Of a stretch of 64,000 nucleotides of DNA, positions 26,802 through 36,957 are shown in pieces (the stretch's first letter is position 1; each line of letters starts with the position of its first letter). The DNA is taken from positions 102,488-166,487 of the forward strand of contig JAUVUZ010000005.1 of assembly GCA_030604885.1 (NCBI GenBank), read 5' to 3'. A program made the translations under genes and the position numbers. A model generated the notes under the pieces. The model did no database searches, was not told the origin of the DNA, and was given only the letters and a program-made list of their open reading frames with translations. The stretch is from Alphaproteobacteria bacterium. Lineage in GTDB: Bacteria; Pseudomonadota; Alphaproteobacteria; Rhodospirillales; Rhodospirillaceae.

Positions 26802-27741
26802 CCGCGTACTTCGCCTCGATCGCGTCCCAGATCGGCGCCGCCAGGTTGACGCCGTCGAAACGGGCGATCTCCTGCAGGCCGGTGGGGGAGGTGACGTTGA
26901 TCTCGGTGACGTAGTCGCCGATCACGTCGATGCCGACGAAGGTGAGGCCCCGCGCCCGCAGCTCGGGGCCGATCGCCGCACAGATCTCGCGGTCGCGGGG
27001 GGTGAGACGGCTCGCCGCGGCCGCGCCGCCCACATGCATGTTGGAGCGCGCGTCGCCCGCCTGGGGCACGCGGTTGAGGGCGCCCATCGGCTCCCCCTCC
27101 ACCAGGATCACCCGTTTGTCGCCCGCCCGCACCGCCGGAACGTAGGCCTGCGCCATCAGCGGTTCGGCGCTTTTCGCCAGGAACATGTCGAGCAGCGAGC
27201 CGAGGTTGTCGTCGTCCGGACGAAGGTGGAAGACGCCGAAGCCGCCCGCGCCGAACAGCGGCTTGAGCACGATTTCGCCGTGGCGGGCGCGGAAGTCGCG
27301 GATCGCCGCCGGGTCGGCGCTCACCAGGGTCGGCGGCATCAGGTCGGGGAAGCGGGTCACCAGCAGCTTCTCGGGGGCGTTGCGCACCCCGGCCGGGTCG
27401 TTGACCACCAGGGTCCCGGGGTGGATCGCCTCGAGGATGTGGGTGGTGGTGATGTAGGCGAGGTCGAACGGCGGGTCCTGGCGCAGCAGCACCACGTCGA
27501 AGCGGGCGAGGTCGACGGTCTCGAAACCGCCGAACCGCGCGGGTTCGCCCGCCACCCGCTGCACCGTGACGGCGCGCCCGGTGGCCGACGCCCGCCCGCC
27601 CTCCAGCCGCAGGGTGCGCGGCAGGTAGTGGAACAGCGCGTGCCCGCGCCGTTGCGCCTCCTCGGCGAGGAAGAAGGTGGAATCCGCGTCGATGGCGACG
27701 CTTTCCAACGGGTCCATCTGCAAGGCGACGGCAAGCGGCAT
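26785..27741 (-). CDS. gshB: Glutathione synthetase
   Basis: This 318-residue ATP-grasp ligase joins gamma-glutamylcysteine and glycine. [14 protein letters not shown] and L-L-R-Q-D-P-P-F-D at the N-terminus, then [16 protein letters not shown] (ATP-grasp) and [17 protein letters not shown] (Mg binding), match the family. The ATG at 27741 has an AGGAGA site; the frame continues open upstream without similarity. The 270 bp between this start and the next gene hold presumably divergent promoters but no feature I can name. Confidence 0.97.
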   Translation of the reverse strand: MPLAVALQMDPLESVAIDADSTFFLAEEAQRRGHALFHYLPRTLRLEGGRASATGRAVTVQRVAGEPARFGGFETVDLARFDVVLLRQDPPFDLAYITTTHILEAIHPGTLVVNDPAGVRNAPEKLLVTRFPDLMPPTLVSADPAAIRDFRARHGEIVLKPLFGAGGFGVFHLRPDDDNLGSLLDMFLAKSAEPLMAQAYVPAVRAGDKRVILVEGEPMGALNRVPQAGDARSNMHVGGAAAASRLTPRDREICAAIGPELRARGLTFVGIDVIGDYVTEINVTSPTGLQEIARFDGVNLAAPIWDAIEAKYAATRTR

Positions 27742-28011
27742 GATCCGGTCTCCTGACTGCGAACGGTTCAAGGCATAGGCGATTTTCCGCCGCCTCGCCA
27801 CCGCGAATTCCCCCTCCGCCCCCGCCCGCGCCCCGCGGCGCAAAAGAACCAGTGCCGAAACGATCCCGAATGGTTCAAATGGCTGCGCCCCGGAATGGGG
27901 TGGGAATCCCCTGGAAAAGCAGCGAAAGAATTCTTATTCTCCGCCCGTGAACGCCGGGAGTCAGGGAAGTGACAAGTCCGCCCTGTCGGCTGCCGAGATT
28001 CAGGAGACCCG

Positions 28012-29376
28012 ATGGCCCGAGACGGCGTCACTCCCGCTTACGAAGGCGACGAGGTACTGCTTCAGTTACTGGATCGCAACGGATTTATCCTTGGCGTCAA
28101 TCCGGCGTGGAGTTCGGTGATGGGATTCGCGCCCGAGGATTGCGTCGGCCGCCCCGCCCACGCCTTCCTCGACGACGGCGAGGCGCCCGGCTTCGCCGCC
28201 TTCCTCGCCGATCTCGGCGCGCCCGGCGCCTCGCCCTACCACCACGCGGTGCTGCGCGACCGCGACGGCCGGGCGGTGAGCGCGGTGGTCTCCGGCCGGG
28301 TGCTGGAGGACGGCGGCGTCGCCTGCGAGATCTGGACCCTCGACGGCCTCGCCCGCACCATGGACCGCGCCCGCCGCCAGGCCGCGCGCGACCGGGCCGA
28401 GGCGGCGGCGATGCGCACCATCTCGGCGGTCACCGACCTGCTGGCGCGCACCCGCAGCGTGAGCGAGTTCCTGCGCGAGCTGGCGCTGCTGCTGGAGGTG
28501 GTCTCGGGCACCGGGCGCGTCCATGTGGAGGCGGCGGGCGGCGCCTCGCCCTGGCTGCTGCCGCTCGCCGACGCCCTGCGCACCCAATACGGCGAAGCCA
28601 GCAAGACCGGCGGTGCGGTGCTGGCGGCGGCGCAGCTGGCGGCGATCTCGCCGCTGCTGGGCGAGGTGTTCGGCGACGCCCCGGTGATGGCGCTGTGGGC
28701 CGCCGACGACACCATGCCCGAGGGGCGCCGCCACATCGTCGCCGCCCTGCCGAAGGACGGCGCGCTTCAGGAAACCTGGCGCCTCCACGTGGCGCTGTTC
28801 GCCCAGGCGGTGGGCAACGCGATCTCGTGCCTCAACGCGTGGGAAACCCAGGCGCGGATGCTGCGCCAGGCGCACACCCAGTCGGTCACCGACCCGTTGA
28901 TGCGCATCTTCAACCGCTACAAGCTCGAGGAAACCCTCGCCGCCGAGGAGCAGCGGGCGCGCCGCTACGGCACCTGGTTCTCGGTGATCATCGCCGACAT
29001 CGACCACTTCAAGGCGGTCAACGACACCTACGGCCACCCGGTGGGCGACACCGTGCTGGAGGAAATCGCCGACGAGCTGCGCAGCCACACCCGCACCACC
29101 GACGTGCTCGGCCGCTGGGGCGGGGAGGAGATCATGATCGTCTGCATCCACACCCGGCAGGAGGTGGCGGTGGGCCTCGCCGAACTGCTGCGGCGGCGGA
29201 TCGCGGCGCGGCGCTTCGCGGGCATCGCCGGGCTGACGGTGAGCTTCGGCGTCGCCAGCTTCGAGCCGGGCGACACCGCCGCCGAGGTGGTGGCGCGCGC
29301 CGACGCCGCCCTCTACGCCGCCAAGCGCGAGGGCCGCAACCGGGTGTGCGAGCGGCGGCGGCCCGCCTCTCCCTAA
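28012..29376 (+). CDS. PAS-GGDEF protein with variant GGEEI motif
   Basis: This 454-residue soluble protein has an N-terminal PAS-like domain (about 15-110: L-L-D-R-N-G-F-I-L-G-V-N-P-A-W), a helical linker and coiled middle section, then a GGDEF domain with D-I-D-H-F-K-A-V-N-D-T-Y-G-H. The active motif at about 370 is G-G-E-E-I rather than GG(D/E)EF, and an R-T-T-D inhibitory site precedes it by five residues. It may be an active or weakened diguanylate cyclase. The ATG at 28012 has an AGGAGA site. Its end overlaps the convergent BON gene by 4 bp. Confidence 0.88.
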   Translation: MARDGVTPAYEGDEVLLQLLDRNGFILGVNPAWSSVMGFAPEDCVGRPAHAFLDDGEAPGFAAFLADLGAPGASPYHHAVLRDRDGRAVSAVVSGRVLEDGGVACEIWTLDGLARTMDRARRQAARDRAEAAAMRTISAVTDLLARTRSVSEFLRELALLLEVVSGTGRVHVEAAGGASPWLLPLADALRTQYGEASKTGGAVLAAAQLAAISPLLGEVFGDAPVMALWAADDTMPEGRRHIVAALPKDGALQETWRLHVALFAQAVGNAISCLNAWETQARMLRQAHTQSVTDPLMRIFNRYKLEETLAAEEQRARRYGTWFSVIIADIDHFKAVNDTYGHPVGDTVLEEIADELRSHTRTTDVLGRWGGEEIMIVCIHTRQEVAVGLAELLRRRIAARRFAGIAGLTVSFGVASFEPGDTAAEVVARADAALYAAKREGRNRVCERRRPASP

Positions 29377-30092
29377 AGCGGCTGAACCTCCACCGGCGCC
29401 GACCGGATCGGCGTCAGCGGCTGCGGCGCGGCGGGTTCGGCCGGCTCGGGCTGCGGCTGCTGCGGCTGCTGCGTCGCCGGGGCGGCCTGCACCGGCTGGC
29501 CCTGGGGCTTGAGGACGATGTAGTCGATCACCTGGCGCACGCCCGAGATCGTCCGCGCGTGGGTCAGCACCTTCTGCCGCTCCATCTCGTTCTGCGCGAT
29601 GCCGAGCAGATAGAGCACGTTGCCGGAGGCGTCGATGTCGTAGTTGAGCGACACGATCCCCTTGTCGAGGAAGATCTTGCGGCGCATCTCCGCCACCGTT
29701 CCGGCGTCGGAGGCGAACCCCACCACCCCGGCGTTGGGGTCGACGCGGATGTGGACGTAGATGTCGTTGACGCCCTGCACCTTCTTCACCACCTCGACCG
29801 CCTGGTTGTAGCGCTCGGGCGTGCTCACCGTGCCGGTGAGGACGACGCGGCCGCCGCGGATCAGCAGGCCGACGCCGGTGAACGCGAACGGGTCGATCTT
29901 CGCCCACTCGCCGTTGATCTCGGCGCGGATCCGCGCGTCGTTGGCGGTGCCGCCGATGCCGCGCTCGTCCACCGCGGCGGAGCCGACGGTGGCGCCCGCT
30001 CCCACCACCGCGGGGGCGCAGGCGGACAACGCGAACAGGGCAACCCCCGCGAGCGCGAAGGCGCGGAGCGAAAACGACGGCGCAGACATCAT
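29373..30092 (-). CDS. BON-domain lipoprotein (OsmY/DolP-like)
   Basis: This 239-residue envelope lipoprotein has a signal peptide ending in a lipobox (L-S-A-C, Cys about 25). Two BON domains follow: about 50-115 with G-R-V-V-L-T-G-T-V-S and V-Q-G-V-N-D-I, and about 130-195 with G-N-V-L-Y-L-L-G-I-A and I-S-G-V-R-Q-V. A Gln/Pro-rich tail ends the protein. BON domains bind anionic phospholipid; DolP-type members guard outer-membrane integrity. It sits downstream of rsmI-yraN, as dolP does in E. coli. Confidence 0.92.
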   Translation of the reverse strand: MMSAPSFSLRAFALAGVALFALSACAPAVVGAGATVGSAAVDERGIGGTANDARIRAEINGEWAKIDPFAFTGVGLLIRGGRVVLTGTVSTPERYNQAVEVVKKVQGVNDIYVHIRVDPNAGVVGFASDAGTVAEMRRKIFLDKGIVSLNYDIDASGNVLYLLGIAQNEMERQKVLTHARTISGVRQVIDYIVLKPQGQPVQAAPATQQPQQPQPEPAEPAAPQPLTPIRSAPVEVQPL

Positions 30093-30108
30093 CTTGACCT
30101 CGGAACGT

Positions 30109-30486
30109 TCAGGTTTCGGCGCGCCACGCGTCGGGGTGGTGGCGCGGCCAGCGGCCGGGGCACACCACCATGGCGTCGAAGCGCAAGTCGTGCCCGGAAA
30201 ATTCGGGATGACATTTGATGAACCATTCGGCGGCGCGCAGCAAGCGTCTTTGCTGGCGCGGCGCGATCGCGAACAGGCCCTCCGCCTCGCTCGGCCGCGC
30301 CTTGATCTCGACGAACGCCAGCACCCGGCCGCGCCGCGCCACCAGGTCGATCTCCCCGGCGCCGCTGCCGCGCGGCGGCTTCACCCGGCGGCCGACGATG
30401 CGCCAGCCCTTGAACCGCAGCGCCCAGGCCGCCAGCGCCTCGGCGGCGAGGCCGCGGCGATGGCCCGAGGGCGCCGCGCCGCTCAC
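30109..30486 (-). CDS. yraN: YraN family nuclease-fold protein (UPF0102)
   Basis: This 125-residue protein has a restriction-endonuclease-like fold: G-L-A-A-E-A-L-A-A-W near the start, G-E-I-D-L-V-A-R-R-G and V-L-A-F-V-E-I-K-A-R. The G-E-I-D-L and V-E-I-K motifs supply the Glu/Asp and E-x-K metal site. Its role is not established. It starts at a GTG overlapping the rsmI stop (GTGA). The rsmI-yraN-BON order matches that of many proteobacteria. Confidence 0.93.
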   Translation of the reverse strand: MSGAAPSGHRRGLAAEALAAWALRFKGWRIVGRRVKPPRGSGAGEIDLVARRGRVLAFVEIKARPSEAEGLFAIAPRQQRRLLRAAEWFIKCHPEFSGHDLRFDAMVVCPGRWPRHHPDAWRAET

Positions 30487-31361
30487 CGGCCGCGCCCTTT
30501 CAGCTCCATGGCGCGGGCGTAGAGTGCCTTGCGCGGCCGCCCCGAGGCCGCCGCCACCGCCGCCGCCGCGTCCTTCACCGATTGCTCGGCCAGGGCCTCG
30601 GTCAGCGCCGCGTCCACCGCCGCGTCGCTCCAGGCGCCCGCTCCGGCGGGCGGCGGGCCGATCACCACCACCGCCTCGCCCTTGGGCGGCTCGATCTCGG
30701 CGTAGTGGCGGGCGAGGTCGGCGATCGGCATCGCCGTCACCTCCTCGAACATCTTGGTCAACTCGCGGCACACCACCGCCTCGCGCCCCGGCAGCGCCGC
30801 CGCCGCGTCCGCCAGCAGGGCGGCGAGGCGGCGCGGCGCCTCGTAGAGCACCAGGGTGGCGCGCAAGCCCGCCACCTCGGCCAGCTCGGCGCGCCGCGCC
30901 CCCGCCTTGGCGGAGAGGAACCCCATGAACAGGAAGCGATCGGTGGGCTGCCCCGCCACCGCCAGCGCCGCCAGCAGCGCCGAGGCGCCCGGCACCGCCG
31001 TGACGGTCAGCCCGGCGGCGCGGCAATCGCGCGCGAGCTTGAAGCCCGGGTCGGAGATCAGCGGCGTGCCCGCGTCGCTCACCAGCGCAATGGATTCCCC
31101 CGCCGCCAGCCACTCCATCACCTTGGGCCGCATCGCGTCGGCGTTGTGATCGTGGTACGCGACGAGCGGCCGCGACACCCCATATAACCCCAGGAGCTTG
31201 CGGGTGACGCGGGTATCCTCGCACAGCACCCGGTCGGCCGCCTTCAGCACGTCCAGCCCGCGCAGGGTGACGTCGCCGCGGTTTCCGATCGGCGTCGCGG
31301 TGATGTAGAGTGCGCTGGGAAGCGGCTGGGCGGCTTCCGGCGCGGAACGGTCGCGCGACAT
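30483..31361 (-). CDS. rsmI: 16S rRNA C1402 2'-O-methyltransferase
   Basis: This 292-residue SAM-dependent tetrapyrrole-methylase-fold enzyme modifies the ribosomal P-site. A-L-Y-I-T-A-T-P-I-G-N-R-G-D-V-T-L-R, L-C-E-D-T-R-V-T, A-L-V-S-D-A-G-T-P-L-I-S-D-P-G-F and A-V-P-G-A-S-A are the RsmI signatures. The ATG at 31361 gives normal length. It is divergent from the LpoA-like lipoprotein gene, with 30 bp between the starts. Confidence 0.97.
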   Translation of the reverse strand: MSRDRSAPEAAQPLPSALYITATPIGNRGDVTLRGLDVLKAADRVLCEDTRVTRKLLGLYGVSRPLVAYHDHNADAMRPKVMEWLAAGESIALVSDAGTPLISDPGFKLARDCRAAGLTVTAVPGASALLAALAVAGQPTDRFLFMGFLSAKAGARRAELAEVAGLRATLVLYEAPRRLAALLADAAAALPGREAVVCRELTKMFEEVTAMPIADLARHYAEIEPPKGEAVVVIGPPPAGAGAWSDAAVDAALTEALAEQSVKDAAAAVAAASGRPRKALYARAMELKGRGR

Positions 31362-31391
31362 GGCGGGATCCCGGCAACGAGGACATGGAAC

Positions 31392-32774
31392 ATGAACGAC
31401 AGGGTGACGCGGGCGGTCTTTCGTCCGGATGGTTATAACACGGCGACGCCCAGCGCGGGCAACCTGTTCCGCCGCGCGGGCAGGCTCGCCGCCGTGGCGC
31501 TCGCCCTCGCGCTCGCCGCGTGCGCGCAGCCCCGCCCCACCGTCACCTCGGCGCCGCCCGGCCGCCCGGCGCAGATCGCGCCGGAGCAGCAGCCCCCCCA
31601 GGTGGCGGCGCGCCCGCCCGCCGAGCTGCCGCCCGCCGAGGTTCCGCCCGGGGTGCGCGAGGCGCGCGTCGCGGTGCTGGTGCCGCTGTCGGGCGAGGCC
31701 GCGAGCGCGGGCCAGGCGCTGCGCGACGCCGCCCTGCTCGCCCAGTTCGAGGTCAACAACCCGGGCCTGATCCTGCAGTTCTACGACACCCGCGGCACCG
31801 CCGAGGGCGCGCGCGCCGCCGCCCAGCAGGCCTCCGACCACGGCGCCGGGCTGTTCGTCGGGCCGCTGTTCTCGCACTCGGTGCAGGCGGTGACGGCGGT
31901 GGCGCAGGCGCGCGGCATTCCGGTGCTGTCGTTCTCCACCGACGCGTCGGCGGTCTCCGCCAACGTGTTCGTCACCGGCTTCCTGATCGGGCCGCAGGTG
32001 GAGCGGGTGATCGGCTTCGCCGCCGAGCAGGGCCTGCAACGCTTCGCGGTGCTGGCGCCCGACACCGCCTATGGCCGCGCCGCCGCCGAGGCGGCCCAGG
32101 GCGCGGTGGCGAAGACCGGCACCGTGCTCACCCGCACCGCGTTCTTCGACCCCGCCAAGCCCAGCTCCCCGGCGATCCGCGACCTCACCGACTACACCCG
32201 CCGCAAGGCCGCCCTCGAGCGCGAGAAGGCGAGCCTCGCCGGGTCCGCCGACCCCGCCGCCGCCGCCCGGCTCAAGGAGCTGGAGCGCCAGGATACCCTG
32301 GGCGAACCGGATTTCGACGCGCTGCTGATCCCCGCCAGCGGCACGCCGCTGCGGCAGGTGATCTCGCTCCTGAAGTACTACGACGTGGACCCGGCCAAGG
32401 TGAAGATCCTCGGCACCCTGCTGTGGCAGGACGAGAACCTGGGCGGCGAACCGGCGCTGGAGGGGGCGTGGTTCCCGGCGGCGTCGCGGGTGGGCTACGA
32501 CCGCTTCGTCGCCCGCTTCACCGAAACCTACGGCCACGCGCCGACGCAGCTCGCCTCGCTGGCCTACGACTCCGTCGCCCTCGCCGCCGCCCTGGCGCAG
32601 ACCGGCGAGGGGTGGAGCCGCCTCACCGCCAACTCGGGCTTCGTCGGCGTCAACGGCGCGTTCCGCCTCAACCCCAACGGCCAGATCGAGCGCATGCTCG
32701 CGGTGCGCGAGATTTCCCGCTCCGGCAGCCGCGAGGTGTCTCCGGCGCCGACTCGCTTCATCCAATCGTACTGA
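31392..32774 (+). CDS. Penicillin-binding protein activator, LpoA/LppC-like lipoprotein
   Basis: This 460-residue lipoprotein has a hydrophobic segment ending L-A-A-C (Cys about 44), a Pro-rich linker and a periplasmic-binding-protein fold: V-A-V-L-V-P-L-S-G-E-A-A-S-A-G, then G-L-F-V-G-P-L-F-S-H-S-V and I-P-V-L-S-F-S-T-D. In E. coli LpoA activates PBP1A; the divergent rsmI partner supports that match. The N-terminus is somewhat long, and an in-frame start closer to the signal peptide is possible. A strong terminator follows. Confidence 0.9.
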   Translation: MNDRVTRAVFRPDGYNTATPSAGNLFRRAGRLAAVALALALAACAQPRPTVTSAPPGRPAQIAPEQQPPQVAARPPAELPPAEVPPGVREARVAVLVPLSGEAASAGQALRDAALLAQFEVNNPGLILQFYDTRGTAEGARAAAQQASDHGAGLFVGPLFSHSVQAVTAVAQARGIPVLSFSTDASAVSANVFVTGFLIGPQVERVIGFAAEQGLQRFAVLAPDTAYGRAAAEAAQGAVAKTGTVLTRTAFFDPAKPSSPAIRDLTDYTRRKAALEREKASLAGSADPAAAARLKELERQDTLGEPDFDALLIPASGTPLRQVISLLKYYDVDPAKVKILGTLLWQDENLGGEPALEGAWFPAASRVGYDRFVARFTETYGHAPTQLASLAYDSVALAAALAQTGEGWSRLTANSGFVGVNGAFRLNPNGQIERMLAVREISRSGSREVSPAPTRFIQSY

Positions 32775-32786
32775 CCCTCTGGGGAC

Positions 32787-32819
32787 AAAGGGAGCGTTCT
32801 GAAAACGCTCCCTTTTTTT
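32787..32819 (+). terminator. Rho-independent terminator of the LpoA-like gene
   Basis: AGGGAGCGTT pairs with AACGCTCCCT around CTGAA and is followed by seven T residues. It lies 13 bp after the stop codon. Confidence 0.92.
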
Positions 32820-32944
32820 GGCTCTGCTCGCATACCCGCGCACGCATTTTCCTTGAACCACCGTCCTCTCATATAAGACAATCCTGAGAAACCGGCGATT
32901 GGGGGGAGGCCCGTCCGCCGGGCCTGACATCTCCGGAGGACATC

Positions 32945-35272
32945 ATGCGCATTTCCATGCGTTTCGGCGGCGCGCTCGTGGGGCTTTCCCTCGCCGCGGC
33001 GGGGTCGGTGGGGTTCGCGGTCAACCTCTACTTTTCCGACGTCATCCGCCGCGCCGAGGAGAGCGATCTTCTGAACCGCTACGGCATGTTCGCCTCCGCG
33101 CTCAAGGCCTCGGCGGACCAGGCGCTGGCGATGGCGTCGCTGGTGGCGGCCCTGCCCGGCGTGGCGGACACCGTCGCCGCCGGGAACCGCGAGGCCCTGG
33201 CGGCGCAGATGAACCCGGTGTTCGAGCGCCTCGCCAAGCCCTTCGGCATCGAGCAGTTCCAGTTCCACCTGCCGCCCGCCACCTCGTTCCTGCGCGCCCA
33301 CGTCCCCGCCAAGTTCGGCGACGATCTCTCGAAGATCCGCCAGACCGTGGTCGAGACCAACGCCCGCAAGCAGCCGGTGTCGGGCCTGGAATCCGGGGTC
33401 GCGGGCCTCGGCGTGCGCGGCGTGGTGCCGCTTGCCGCCGCCGGGCGCCACATCGGCTCGGTGGAGTTCGGGATGACCCTGGGTCCGGCGTTCTTCGCCG
33501 ATTTCAAGGCCGCCCACGGCGCCGACGCGGCGCTCCTGATTCCGGACGCGGGCGACGCGGGCTTCCGCATCTTCGGCGGCACGCTTGCCGCCTCGCGCCT
33601 CGACCGCGACGCCTTCGCCCGCGCCATGGCGGGCGAGACGGTGATCCGCACCGAGGAGATCGGCGGACGCAACGTGGGGATTCTCGGCCGCGCCGTGGCC
33701 GACTACTCGGGCCGCCCGGTGGGGGTGGTGGAAATCGTCATGGACGCCGACGCCTATGCGAGCCAACTGCGGGAAAGCCGCCGCACCGTGCTGTTCCTGG
33801 TGCTCGGCACCGCGGCGGCGGCCACCGCCGTGAGCGTGCTCCTGGCGCGCAGCATCGCCGGGCCGATCCGCGCCTTCACCGCGGGCATGGACCGCATCGC
33901 GCGGCGCGACTTCGACGTCGAGCTGCCCCAGGCGGCGCGCACCGACGAAATCGGCCAGATGGCGCGGGCGATCGCGGTGGTGCGCGACGAAGCCAAGGCC
34001 TTCGCCGAGATGGAGGCGCAGCAGGCCGCCCGGGTGGAAACCCTGCGGCAGGGCGAGGCGGCGATGCGCGAGAGCATGCACCGCCAGCTGCGCGGCGTGG
34101 TGGACGCGGCGGTGCAGAGCAACGAGGCCGGGCTGGTGCTGGCGACGATGGTGGGCGACCTGCGCCGCACCGCCGACGAAAGCCAGACCATCGCCGCCGC
34201 GATCGAGGAAATGGTGGCGACGATCGGCAGCATCACCGAAAACTCGGAGCGGGCGGCGACGGAATCCGGCGGCGCCGAGGACACCGCCCACGCGGGCGTG
34301 GCCGACGCCCAATCCGCCCACGCGGCGGCGGAAACCCTGGGCGCCTCGGTGGCCGACGCCAACCGGAAGATTCTCGCCCTGGCCGAGGCCTCGGAGCTGA
34401 TCGTGCCGATCGTCGACCAGATCGAAACCATCGCCAGCCAGACCAACCTGCTGGCCTTGAACGCCACCATCGAGGCGGCGCGGGCGGGCGACGCGGGCAA
34501 GGGCTTCGCGGTGGTGGCGGGGGAGGTGAAGACCCTCGCCACCCAGACCGCCCGCTCCACCGAGGACATCCGCACCCGCATCGGCGCGGTGCGCTCAGGG
34601 ATGGACGCCACCCTCGAAGCGATGCGCAGCAGCACCGACGCGGCCGACGCCTCCCGCGCCGCCGCCACCCAGTTGCGCGGGCGGCTGGACGCGATCTCCG
34701 CCCAGGTCAACGCGGTGAGCGCGCGGATGCGCGACATCGCCGGCATCCTCACCCAGCAGGCCAGCGCGGCGCACGAGGTCTCCGACAGCGGCGGGCGGGT
34801 GGCGGTGCTGGCGGGCGACAACCTCCGCCAGGTGGACGCGATGCTGGGCGCCCTCACCCGCGCCAACGCCGTGCTCGACGCCCGGGTGGAGGATTTCTCC
34901 GCGTCCGGCTCCGCCCGCACGATTCTCGAAGTGGCGAAGAACGACCACGTCCGCTTCAAGCGCCAGGTGATGGAACGCCTGCTCGGGCGCGGCGCCCAAA
35001 CCGCCGAGGCCCTGTCCGACCACCTCGGCTGCCGCCTCGGGCGCTGGTACGGCGGGGTGACCGACCCGGCGATCCTCGCCCAGCCCGCGTTCGCGGCGCT
35101 GCGGGACCCCCACGAGCGGGTCCACCGCCACGGCAAAAAGGCCCTGGAATGCCACGCCCGCCACGACGCCGAAGGCACCCGCGTCGCGGTGGAGGAGATG
35201 AACCGCGCCTCCCACGAGGTGCTGGAGCTGCTCACCCAGATCGGCGCCGCGCTGGAAACCGAGGCGGACTAG
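32945..35272 (+). CDS. Methyl-accepting chemotaxis protein with CZB domain
   Basis: This 775-residue chemoreceptor has an N-terminal TM helix (about 8-30), a large periplasmic ligand domain (about 35-270), TM2 with [20 protein letters not shown], a HAMP domain (about 305-360) and an MCP signalling hairpin whose tip reads [15 protein letters not shown] (about 498). The last 100 residues form a chemoreceptor zinc-binding (CZB) domain, with H in N-D-H-V-R-F-K, C-R-L-G-R-W-Y and H-x-x-V-H. The GGAGGA site precedes the ATG. The ligand is unknown; zinc or hypochlorite sensing is known for CZB proteins. Confidence 0.95.
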   Translation: MRISMRFGGALVGLSLAAAGSVGFAVNLYFSDVIRRAEESDLLNRYGMFASALKASADQALAMASLVAALPGVADTVAAGNREALAAQMNPVFERLAKPFGIEQFQFHLPPATSFLRAHVPAKFGDDLSKIRQTVVETNARKQPVSGLESGVAGLGVRGVVPLAAAGRHIGSVEFGMTLGPAFFADFKAAHGADAALLIPDAGDAGFRIFGGTLAASRLDRDAFARAMAGETVIRTEEIGGRNVGILGRAVADYSGRPVGVVEIVMDADAYASQLRESRRTVLFLVLGTAAAATAVSVLLARSIAGPIRAFTAGMDRIARRDFDVELPQAARTDEIGQMARAIAVVRDEAKAFAEMEAQQAARVETLRQGEAAMRESMHRQLRGVVDAAVQSNEAGLVLATMVGDLRRTADESQTIAAAIEEMVATIGSITENSERAATESGGAEDTAHAGVADAQSAHAAAETLGASVADANRKILALAEASELIVPIVDQIETIASQTNLLALNATIEAARAGDAGKGFAVVAGEVKTLATQTARSTEDIRTRIGAVRSGMDATLEAMRSSTDAADASRAAATQLRGRLDAISAQVNAVSARMRDIAGILTQQASAAHEVSDSGGRVAVLAGDNLRQVDAMLGALTRANAVLDARVEDFSASGSARTILEVAKNDHVRFKRQVMERLLGRGAQTAEALSDHLGCRLGRWYGGVTDPAILAQPAFAALRDPHERVHRHGKKALECHARHDAEGTRVAVEEMNRASHEVLELLTQIGAALETEAD

Positions 35273-35790
35273 CGGGCCTTGAACGCCGCGATCGCGTCCT
35301 TCGGCACCGGGTGGTAGCCGTTGTGGAGGGTCGGCGGGGCGAGGCCCTCGGCGGGTTCGAGGCCCAGGGTCAGGCCGGGGCGGGCGAGGAGGGCCTCGAC
35401 GTCGAGAACGTCGTCGGTGTGGACGTCGCCGGGCCAGCCCCGCAGGAGCGCCGCCTTGGCGCGGGCCTTGGCTTCCTCGGGCGAGGCGGCGACGAACAGG
35501 CCGTTGGCGTGAATCTCGGCGAACTGGCCGTCGGCGTAGGCGCCGAGGTTGACGTACCACAGCCGCTTGCCCGGCGTCGGCGCGCCGCCGATCGCGACGC
35601 GGTGGCCGTCGGCGGCGGCGATCTCCATCCAGCTGTCCAGATGCAGGCGCTCGGGCTGGCCGAACCACTTGTCCAGAAGCTCGCCGTAGGTGGCCTCGAT
35701 GCGCTCGCCCGCGACGAACACGGTGTCGTGAAGCTCGGTGTTGCCCTTGGGCGCGCGGCCCCCGAGCACGACGGCGAACAGGCGGGTCAT
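35269..35790 (-). CDS. DUF1543 family protein
   Basis: This 173-residue protein begins [26 protein letters not shown], the DUF1543 signature, and contains L-D-S-W-M-E-I-A and L-W-Y-V-N-L-G-A-Y. Function is unknown. The ATG at 35790 overlaps the hemW stop (ATGA) and has a GGAGG site, so it is coupled to hemW. The 3' end overlaps the convergent chemoreceptor gene by 4 bp. Confidence 0.88.
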   Translation of the reverse strand: MTRLFAVVLGGRAPKGNTELHDTVFVAGERIEATYGELLDKWFGQPERLHLDSWMEIAAADGHRVAIGGAPTPGKRLWYVNLGAYADGQFAEIHANGLFVAASPEEAKARAKAALLRGWPGDVHTDDVLDVEALLARPGLTLGLEPAEGLAPPTLHNGYHPVPKDAIAAFKAR

Positions 35791-36947
35791 CGGCGATCCT
35801 CCAGCAGGCGGACGGTGAGGGTGTTGAGCACCATCACCCCGGTTTCGGTGGCGCGCACCCCGGCGTCGTCGGAGACCAGCAGGCCCAGGCCCACCGCCTC
35901 GTCGAGGGCGTCGCGGTGCATCAGCTCGCGCGGGTCCGCCAGCCCGGCCTCGGCGAAGGCGGCGGCGAACCCCGCCGCCGACACGCCCTCGGTCAGGCGC
36001 AGCGCCATCATCACATGCTCGCGCGCGCGCTCCTCGGCGTCCAGAGCCTCCATGCGCGGCGCGGGCGGCCCCTTGAGCCAGGCGTGGACGTCGGGCGCGT
36101 GGCGGGTGGCGAAGCGGCCGTCCTCCAGCGTCAGGCGGCCGTGCGCCGCCGGGCCGACGCCGCCGTAATCGGCGCCGCGCCAGATGCCGAGGTTGTGGCG
36201 GCACTCGGCCCCCGGCCGCGCGAAGTTGGAAACCTCGTACGCCGGACGCCCCGCCGCCGCGAGAATCCGCCGCGTCGCCTCGAAAATGTCGGCGCCGGTG
36301 TCCTCGTCGGGCATCGTCACCCGGCCCTCGGCCACCGCCCGCGCCAGCGGCGTGCCGTCCTCCACCGTCAGCTGGTACACCGACAGGTGCTCGCCAGCGA
36401 ACTCCAAGGCCTCGCCCAGCTCGTCCTCCCACAGCCCCAGGCTCAGGCCCGGCCGCGCGGTGATGAGGTCGAACGACAGCCGCTCGAAAATGTCGTGCCC
36501 CCAGGTCAGCGCGTGCTTGGTGTCGTCCACCGAATGCTCGCGCCCCAGCGCCTTCAACGACGCCGGGTCGAAACTCTGCGCCCCCACCGACAGGCGGTTC
36601 ACCCCCGCGTCGCGCAGGGCGCGCAGGCGCTTCTTGTCCACCGTGCCGGGGTTGGCCTCCAGCGTCACCTCGCAGTCGGCGCGCGGCGCCCACGCCGCCA
36701 TCGCCGCCTCCACCACCGCGCCGATCACCTCCGGCTCCGCCAGCGACGGCGTGCCGCCGCCGAAAAAGACCGACGCCAACTCCCGCTCGCCGGTGCGCCC
36801 GCGCAACGCCGCGATGTCGGCCCGATACGCCGCCACGAACCGCGCCGGATCCCACATCTGCCGAGGCACGTAACTCGCAAAATCGCAGTACCCGCACTTG
36901 CTGCGGCAATACGGCCAGTGAACGTACAGATGAAACTCGGGCGACAT
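35787..36947 (-). CDS. hemW: Radical SAM heme chaperone HemW
   Basis: This 386-residue protein has the radical-SAM cluster motif C-x3-C-x2-C at 14-21 (C-R-S-K-C-G-Y-C-D-F), then F-F-G-G-G-T-P-S-L and E-A-N-P-G-T-V. The lack of the extra Cys of coproporphyrinogen dehydrogenase HemN fits HemW, which binds heme and inserts it into respiratory proteins. The C-terminal wH domain ends with L-V-S-D-D-A-G. The ATG at 36947 is chosen by family start (Y-V-H-W-P-Y-C); the frame is open further upstream. Confidence 0.93.
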   Translation of the reverse strand: MSPEFHLYVHWPYCRSKCGYCDFASYVPRQMWDPARFVAAYRADIAALRGRTGERELASVFFGGGTPSLAEPEVIGAVVEAAMAAWAPRADCEVTLEANPGTVDKKRLRALRDAGVNRLSVGAQSFDPASLKALGREHSVDDTKHALTWGHDIFERLSFDLITARPGLSLGLWEDELGEALEFAGEHLSVYQLTVEDGTPLARAVAEGRVTMPDEDTGADIFEATRRILAAAGRPAYEVSNFARPGAECRHNLGIWRGADYGGVGPAAHGRLTLEDGRFATRHAPDVHAWLKGPPAPRMEALDAEERAREHVMMALRLTEGVSAAGFAAAFAEAGLADPRELMHRDALDEAVGLGLLVSDDAGVRATETGVMVLNTLTVRLLEDRR

Positions 36948-36957
36948 GGCGGCTCGA

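Noticed and set aside
29821..30522. Plus-strand open frames opposite the BON and yraN genes
   Set aside because: Shadow frames with biased Arg/Pro composition; the minus-strand genes have clear domains and starts.
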